DNA from: Chaenocephalus aceratus
Taxonomy: Eukaryota; Chordata; Actinopteri; Perciformes; Channichthyidae
Direction of reading: 5' to 3'
NCBI GenBank assembly: GCA_023974075.1
Contig: JAMFTG010000118.1
Location: 62,001 to 126,000 of the forward strand
Length of the DNA stretch: 64,000 nt
How positions within the stretch are numbered: the stretch's first letter is position 1; each line of letters starts with the position of its first letter. This document shows positions 57,691-64,000 of the stretch, one piece after another. The notes beneath the pieces are model-generated. The model was not told the DNA's origin. It made no database searches and saw only the letters and a list, made by a program, of their open reading frames with translations. The translations under genes and the position numbers were made by a program.

Positions 57691-58657
57691 CCACCGGATA
57701 TAATGATCATTCTCATCTACTGATACCTGGCATTGAGGCCATATGTTGCTGTTCATGGTGCTCAATTAGTGGTGTGTGATCACAGAGCCTGCTGAGGCTA
57801 TTAATGACTTTGATTTGTTGAACTCTTCCTTTGAATTTTGATACATGATATAATTACTTGTCTTTCAAATTTGAAGGAGGGTGAGCAAGCATCTTGAGGA
57901 ACATGCATCATTAATTCCTCCAAAATATATAATTTATTCAATAATAAATGAATAGTGAATCATATCACTGATTGACAACTGATAGGAATGATATGATTGT
58001 TAATATTATCATATTCATTCAGACAAACATCGATGAGACGGTTAATTAATGTACGTATTGCAGCAGTCTGCATAGATTTGGTTCCCCTGCTGGTCTAAGA
58101 GTGAGAAAAACTCATTCAGTTATTGTTTCAGTTAAAATGCATTAAATTATATCTGCCACCTTATATATTTATATTTAATGCTTTACTGATGGGCCACAAT
58201 AATGTCACCTAATGTTATTGAGTGTGAAGCTGACCGTTGAGCGGCCCAGACCAAGCAAGGAGGCAGAACGTCCAAAAATATAACCCGACGTGGGCATTTA
58301 TTAAAATCATGGGCACAAAGTTCACCGCCTCAATCCTGCAGTTCTCCTTTCACACATCCTGCAGCCACAAGGATCTCACACACACACACCCAGCCCTCTC
58401 AACAGACAGAGAAACAGAGCCTAAATACACACACTCTAATCAGCACAACAAGACACAGGTGAGGGGGGAGGAGACAACACAGGACGGCAGGTGCACACAA
58501 TCATCAGCCACAGACAACATATACTGTGCAATCACGCCAACAAAGTGCCCTATCACCCGGCCTGAAGCCGTCAGTCCATAGTGACGAAGTTCCCTTCGTC
58601 ACATTGAGTTAACATATTAATATTGTGGCTTTCCAAGTTAACATTGATTGATATGAC
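57691..58657. other. Intron of the right zinc-finger copy, no gene seen
   Basis: No element ends resolved; a 114-codon + frame at 58237 has no recognisable domain. Confidence 0.4.
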
Positions 58658-58846
58658 GGCGACTAAATCAGCATATACTTCTGCCAGGGGATCAAATACT
58701 TCTGCCACCCTCTTGCCACCCCATGAATATTTGTCTAGATCCGCCCCTGTACCTGCAGCTGCTGATAAAGGGTCTAAAGTGTTATTAATGTGATAAAAGT
58801 GTTACTGAAGAGTGTGAAGTGTTAATGAAGAGTAAAGGGAACAGAC

Positions 58847-59099
58847 CTGCTCTGTGTATCCGAAGCTGAGGCTGTGAAACAGCGTCCAGGAGTTTCTGGA
58901 GTCTCTTGTTCTCCTCTTTGGAAAGAAACAGCTCCTCCTCGAGCTCTGCTATTGTTTGTTCAAACAGAGCAAATATCTCTTCGGAAGCAGCAGCAGTGAG
59001 TCGCTGCTTCTTCAACAACAGCAGCATTTGGACTTTACTCATGTTTCCTAGATCACCTTTTCCTGCAGACTCCGTTAAACACACCGTTTCTCTCTCCAT
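58847..59099 (-). CDS. C2H2 zinc-finger protein, right copy, exon 1
   Basis: Two in-frame ATGs: 59099 (MERETVCL) and 59042 (MSKVQMLLLLKKQRLTAAA). I favour 59042 because family proteins start there; using 59099 adds 19 residues. The exon ends at 58847 before a donor GTCTGT, phase 1 (G|AT), which fits exon 2 at 48315. It encodes a 65-residue helical, charged segment (FALFEQTIAELEEEL, EENKRLQKLLDAV) that may be a coiled-coil dimerisation region; that role is inference. The intron is about 10.5 kb. The LINE 3' end lies about 240 bp upstream. Confidence 0.88.
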
Positions 59100-59276
59100 C
59101 AAACTCTCAATCTGACTAGCGTTGCTAACGTGTTTCCAGCTAGCATGCTAAGCTAGCTCCTGTAGTCCGAGGTGAACGCTCCACAAAAAAGAGCACAGAG
59201 TCCGTTCAGAGGTTTATCCAGACACACAGATGCTGGAGCTCACACACACTTTCTCAGGAACACAAGAGAGAGAACT

Positions 59277-59327
59277 TTCTTCTTCTTCTTCCTCTTCCTC
59301 TTCTTCTTCTTCTTCTTCTTCTTCTTC
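59277..59327 (-). repeat. (CTT)n tract, LINE tail
   Basis: GAA repeats on minus directly after the LINE 3' end; a plain form of the longer tract at 12270-12420. Confidence 0.9.
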
Positions 59328-59342
59328 GATGTTTATTGGCGG

Positions 59343-60275
59343 TTGGCAAACCAACTTGTTGGTGCATTACCGCCACCAACTGGACTGGAGTGTGGACAAG
59401 AGACTAAGCAGAAAACAATAAACAAAAGAAACAAAACAAAGAACCAAATCTCTAGATTATTTTAAATGTATCAATTCCTCTTAGAAACGTAATAATCTCT
59501 CAATATATATTGCCTGATGTTTTCCCTAACAGCCCTGATAGCAACAAGTCATGGAATGTTGCTTTCTTCAGTGTCTGGAAAAGCACATTTCTCTGAGTAC
59601 TATATTTCCTGCAAAGCAGTAAAACATGCTCAACAGTTTCTGGCTGGCTGCAGTGTATACACTTTCCGGTTGGATGCTTTCCTATTATACTTAATGTATG
59701 ATTGAGCCCTGTATGACCTATTCTCATCCGAGAAATGACATTTTCCTCCCTTCTTTTAAACCCACCTTCCTTCCATCCCCCACATACCTTTGCATTTTAT
59801 AAAGATGTCTTCCTGTATCACTAAGGTCCCAATGATCTTGCCATGTTGTTTCTGCATATTTCTGAATGAATGTTTGAACCTCTGCTTTGCTGAGTGGAAC
59901 TTCGATGTCTATGTTCATACTTCTGAATGTTTGTTTGGCCAGAATATCCCCCTGTTCATTACCCTCCACACCAACATGAGCAGGAACCAGATGAAACGAG
60001 TTGCTATGCCTTTGATTTGCATTTTATATAACATTAGAAATACTTCATGTATTATGTCCGTTCTAGATGAAGATCTGCCTGATCGTATACTCGATAATGC
60101 TGAAAAGCTGTCAGATGCAATTACACTGTTATGTATTTCTTTCTCCTCTATCCATTTCAATGACGACACAATGCCAACAACTCTGTGGTGTATACTGACA
60201 CATGGTCTGTTACCCTTTTCTTTATATGTGTATTCCTCACTGGGATATAAGCTGCTGCGATATGTGTTTCCAGCT
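59343..60275 (-). mobile_element. I-clade LINE 3' part, right-arm copy
   Basis: Inverted match of 11375-12290. The RNase H tail frame (VVGIVSSLKWIEEKE, then SVIASDSFSALSSIRSG) and GKCIHCSQPETVEHVLLLC are present. It shares the same junction with the zinc-finger upstream sequence as the left copy. Frames are broken but less so than on the left. Confidence 0.85.
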
Positions 60276-60904
60276 ACCATTTTTTATTGAACATTTTTTA
60301 AACAAGCTCGGTGAGGATATCATCAACTTATCAACATAAGTGCAAGCAACACGTTCTCACTCCCAACCCGTCACATGTTGACGGTCGGTCAGGGCCCCTC
60401 CCCCTATTGAGAGTCAGTTTTCAACGGGCAGGGCTTCCCATAGACCAGGGGTATTCAACTAAAATGAAGGTTTTTTATAATTATTATTATTTACAGCAGG
60501 GGTGGGGAACCTTTTTCCTTTCAATTTGTACAACATCCTCCGAGGGCCGTGCAAATTATTGAACTCAACCTCGGCTTAAAAAAACTAAAATCACAGCTCA
60601 TTCATTTGGCCTTTCTTTCACGCTGTGCAAAGAAAAAGCAATCAATCCAGATATCTCCCCATGACTCACGCATGAATGCACGTGCACGGTGTGGCATGAC
60701 CACCAAAACAAAAAGATATGGACACAAGATGTGTGCAAATGTGTTTAGTATCCTATCCATGTGAACATGATTTAAGTTGGGGGGGGCCTAACCTCCTTTA
60801 ATAACAACTGTGTGGTTTGTCTTGATTAACACCATTCATCTTCCTCTCTCTGAGGAAACAGCACGATGCATATTCATTTATTATTTCTCTCTGAGCTCAT
60901 TTTA
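60276..60904. other. No gene; possible hAT end
   Basis: CAGGGGTGGGGAACCTTTTT at about 60497 resembles a hAT terminus; its partner is not found. Confidence 0.4.
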
Positions 60905-62107
60905 AAAGGACTCTTTAAAGTAGAGACATTACATACTGATATACACCTGAACATCAGCAGGAGAGGACTCTTTAAAGTAGAGACACTACATACTGATATA
61001 CACCTGAACATCAGCAGGAGAGGACTCTTTAAAGTAGAGACACTACATACTGATATACACCTGAACATCAGCAGGAGAGGACTCTTTAAAGTAGAGACAC
61101 TACATACTGATATACACCTGAACATCAGCAGGAGAGGACTCTTTAAAGTAGAGACACTACATACTGATATACACCTGAACATCAGCTGGAGAGGACTCTT
61201 TAAAGTAGAGACACTACATACTGATATACACCTGAACATCAGCAAGAGAGGACTCTTTAAAGTAGAGACACTACATACTGATATACACCTGAACATCAGC
61301 AGGAGAGGACTCTTTAAAGTAGAGACACTACATACTGATATACACCTGAACATCAGCAGGAGAGGACTCTTTAAAGTAGAGACACTACATACTGATATAC
61401 ACCTGAACATCAGCAGGAGAGGACTCTTTAAAGTAGAGACACTACATACTGATATACACCTGGACATCAGCAGGAGAGGAAGAGGACTCTTTAAAGTAGA
61501 GGACATACATACTGATATACACCTGAACATCAGCAGGAGAGGACTCTTAAAGTAGAGGACACTACATACTGATATACACCTGAACATCAGCAGGAGAGGA
61601 CTCTTTAAAGTAGAGCCACTACATACTGATATACACCTGGACATCAGCAGGAGAGGACTCTTTAAAGTAGCGGACACTACATACTGATATTACACCTGGA
61701 CATCAGCAGGAGAGGACTCTTTAAAGTAGAGACACTACATACTTGATATACACCTGAACATCAGCAGGAGAGGACTCTTTAAGTAGAGACACTACATACT
61801 GATATACACCTGAAATCAGCAGGAGAGGACCTCTTTAAAGTAGAGACACTACATACTGATATACACCTGAACATCAGCAGGAGAGGACTCTTTAAAGTAG
61901 AGACACTACATACTGATATACACCTGATGATCAGCAGGAGAGGACTCTTTAAAGTAGAGACACTACATACTGATATACACCTGAACATCAGCAGGAGAGG
62001 ACTCTTTAAAGTAGAGACACTACATACTGATATACACCTGAAGATCAGCAGGAGAGGACTCTTTAAAGTAGAGACACTACATACTGATATACACCTGAAC
62101 ATCAGCA
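60905..62107 (+). repeat. 57-bp tandem array, about 21 units
   Basis: The unit starts AGGACTCTTTAAAGTAGAGA and continues to CATCAGCAGGAG. At 57 bp it equals 19 codons, so the array stays open for 229 codons on + (RGLFKVETLHTDIHLNISR per unit) and 267 codons on - until indels after 61490. Copies are nearly identical on the left and carry single-base indels on the right. It ends about 100 bp upstream of the SLC36-like exon, so it probably lies in that gene's intron. I do not call it coding. Confidence 0.93.
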
Positions 62108-62211
62108 ACATTTGTATTTTTGACGCTTGTTTCACAGACAAAGAGCTTGAAAGCTGATTTTTCTGCCACATAAGTCCCGTTTTTATGACTATTTTTCTGC
62201 TCTTTTTCCAG

Positions 62212-62381
62212 GACCTACCAGGGGGTGAAGCTTCTCTACTGTTTCGGTATCTTCATCACTTTCCCCCTGCAGTTCTACGTCCCTGCGGAGATACTCATCA
62301 CCCCAGTTGTTGCCCGTGCGTTAGTGAGATGGGAGCGACCCTTGGACATGTTGCTGCGCACCGTCCTCGTCCTTTTCACAT
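62212..62381 (+). CDS. SLC36-type proton/amino-acid transporter, one internal exon
   Basis: A polypyrimidine tract and AG precede 62212; a donor GTAAGT starts at 62382. The second frame reads TYQGVKLLYCFGIFITFPLQ and then FYVPAEIL, and ends LLRTVLVLFTC. This matches the SLC36 (PAT) family segment that includes a transmembrane helix and the conserved QFYVPAE motif. These are multi-pass transporters of small amino acids coupled to protons (family knowledge). 170 bp, no stop in frame. I see no adjacent exon: upstream is the 57-bp array, downstream transposons. Paralogue not determined, so no symbol is given. Confidence 0.8.
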
Positions 62382-62597
62382 GTAAGTGCAGGGTTCAAGT
62401 TATGTGGGATAATGCATTTCTCAATGTAATGAGTATTATGTACGTTAACGAGGTAAAAAGGCTAAACGAAAAATATGTTTTCCGAAATAACTACCGTATT
62501 TTCTGGACTACAAGCCGCACCCGAGTATAAGTCGCTTTTGTCAAAAAACTTGTCGTTAAGAGAAAAAACATATCATAAATGATAAAAAGAAAGAAAT
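62382..62597 (+). other. Intron after the SLC36-like exon
   Basis: Contains TACCGTATTTTCTGGACTAC at about 62491, which resembles a common fish transposon end. Confidence 0.4.
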
Positions 62598-63934
62598 TGT
62601 AAGGGAATATTTCTGTCTTACTTCTAGATATTTAACCTTTCTGCCTGTTGGCGTTAATCACCAACCCTGACGTCTGTTATCTCCTTTAAGGAATGTGCTG
62701 TTGCACTTAGTCTCAGTTTTATTATCGGCCACAGAGGGTTTTACGACTGTGAGAACGCTGGCTTTCACAGGCAGGTGCAGACCCGGCGTCATGGGTGGGC
62801 CAATCCAGGATTTGGGCCCGCTGTTTAAATCAGGGCTGAATACAACATTTTAATTGTTTTATTATTATGTTCAGTGGCGGCGCCAGGGTATACTGGATAC
62901 AGCCATACCAAGAAATGGCTTAGCCCCACCATGAAAAATGATGTTAAAGTAAGCAAAATAAAGCCCACCAACTCGCACCGAGTAAATTGCACAGATAGCA
63001 GTTAGTAAGATTGATTTCAGTAGTCACTTGTCTTGAAATACCGAAGACTAGAAACGGTTTTGAAAACTTTTGTCACGTAATGATCGTCTTCTCAATAGAA
63101 CATCATTGATAATGTCTTCTGGCCAATCAGAATAACGGCGTGGTGTTGTTGCAGGAAGTCCCGACGGAGAATACTTTTGCTGTAGTACATCTCTATATAC
63201 ATCGATACAACATTACGTGTTGATAGAAAACACGTAATGAAATAAGACCCCACGGTTTGATGATTGATAGGTGTGTGGGCTGTCTTTCATTTTGACACAT
63301 AGAACAATGGGGGCTATCCACCCTTATCCACAAAGTAAAGTCATTCACACAGCCTCTTCCCTCTTCTCTCTGTGAGGAGCAGCAGGTTCAGCTTTCAGAA
63401 CAAAGAAACAGAAAACTAAAATGTCATTCATTTTTTTTAAATATGTCGTGTAGCAATAGATTTATTTATTTTTCTTCTCAAGAGAGTACCAGAATGTGTA
63501 TTTTATGTTAGTATTTCAAAAGATCTCCTGGGGGACAATCCCCTCGAGCAATTCAGATTTCCCGGGAAATGTAAGTTTCGGGGTGGGCCCGCCCTGTTAA
63601 ATCAAATGCCCGCCCAGAGACGTATGTCTGCCGCCGGGTCTGGGCAGGTGATTGAGCATTTCCAGATATCGGGATATCTTCAGTGTTCCCAGTATTTACC
63701 CACCATCCCCCAATATGTGGATTAACTATCTGTAAAAGATCTATCGAGAGATAGGCTGGTCAGATTTGACATGGCAACCCACCAGGACAGTCAGAATCTC
63801 TGGCTGTGTGACTTGTGATGTGAATTTCTCCGGCCGTATACTTGTAATAAATATCAGTGTTTGACATCAAAGCTCCAACTCTCCTCGTGTCTCTCTGAGT
63901 CCTGACTCTCATTGCTGCAGAAGTTTCCCTTACA
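62598..63934 (+). mobile_element. 5' LTR of an LTR retrotransposon, interrupted by a hAT
   Basis: It starts TGTAAGGGAATATTTC and ends TTTCCCTTACA. Without the inserted 865-bp element and its duplicated octamer it is 464 bp, close to the solo LTR at 31770. A primer-binding-like site follows, so the internal region begins here and leaves the window at 64000. Gypsy or endogenous-retrovirus-like origin cannot be decided. Confidence 0.8.
62778..63642. mobile_element. hAT-like element nested in the LTR (865 bp)
   Basis: The ends are CAGACCCGGCG and the inverse CGCCGGGTCTG with GGGCGGGC next to it. The exact target duplication GGCAGGTG lies at 62770-62777 and 63643-63650. Non-coding; contains a CAGTGGCGGCGCCAGGG motif at about 62873 that may be another nested end. 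Confidence 0.9.
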
Positions 63935-63937
63935 AAT

Positions 63938-63955
63938 TGGCGTTGTCGGCAGGAT
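63938..63955 (+). promoter_or_regulatory. Candidate primer-binding site
   Basis: TGGCGTTGTCGGCAGGAT begins three bases after the LTR end; TGG start and position fit a tRNA primer site. The matching tRNA is not identified. Confidence 0.6.
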
Positions 63956-64000
63956 ACCAACAAATCTTCAGAAACTGGTAAGTGTAATTTCAAATCCACA

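Larger units (their letters stand above)
44010..60275 (-). repeat. Right arm of inverted duplication
   Basis: Counterpart of 11375-28217. Block 2 (44010-49756) and block 1 (58658-60275) match the left blocks inverted; 49757-58657 does not. The zinc-finger gene here is open. Confidence 0.85.

Noticed and set aside
60866..61677. 229-codon + and 267-codon - repeat proteins
   Set aside because: The repeat unit is 57 bp, a multiple of three, so both strands stay open by arithmetic; the frame breaks at indels and the array looks intronic.

Overview
The window reads as teleost fish chromosomal DNA. The evidence is an NLRC3-like NLR gene with separate LRR and PRY-SPRY exons, a two-exon fish-type C2H2 zinc-finger gene in two copies, one SLC36-type transporter exon, and a dense load of fish-style transposons (hAT, piggyBac, Kolobok-like, Tc1, L2 and I-clade LINEs, Ty3/gypsy, LTRs). 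There are no operons, rRNA, CRISPR or bacterial features. I cannot name the species.

Layout. 1-6 kb: decayed NLRC3-like gene on +, with frameshifts and a PRY-SPRY exon split by a hAT element. 6.0-8.0 kb: CA repeat and a 1.3-kb array of 37-bp units. 9.1-12.3 kb: truncated L2 LINE followed by a broken I-clade LINE. 11.4-28.2 kb: left arm of an inverted duplication, carrying a dead zinc-finger gene (exon 1 at 12.6 kb, exon 2 at 22.3-27.1 kb). Its intron holds a gypsy element containing a hAT that contains a piggyBac; its last exon is split by a 3.1-kb Kolobok-like element with a THAP exon. 28.2-44.0 kb: spacer with two inverted LINE 3' ends, a TTAA MITE, a solo LTR, a hAT, a 2.7-kb element with 219-bp terminal inverted repeats that splits a reading frame, a decayed piggyBac-like element, a 115-bp tandem repeat and another hAT. 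44.0-60.3 kb: right arm in inverted order, carrying the intact zinc-finger gene on - (exon 2 at 47.0-48.3 kb, exon 1 at 58.8-59.1 kb); its intron holds at least five hAT insertions and a Tc1 fragment. 60.9-62.1 kb: a 57-bp array. 62.2 kb: a SLC36-like exon. 62.6-64 kb: an LTR, with a hAT inside it, entering an LTR retrotransposon that runs off the end.

The two zinc-finger copies share exons, flanks and the I-clade LINE insertion upstream of exon 1. By eye exon 1 differs at about three sites, so the duplication (or later gene conversion) is young. One copy keeps an open frame of 496 codons with 8 fingers; the other has an expanded array of about 13 fingers, at least four frameshifts and the Kolobok insertion. 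The right arm preserves the empty TTAA target. Many transposon calls rest on target-site duplications that can be read directly; family names are recognition from terminal sequence and are less certain.
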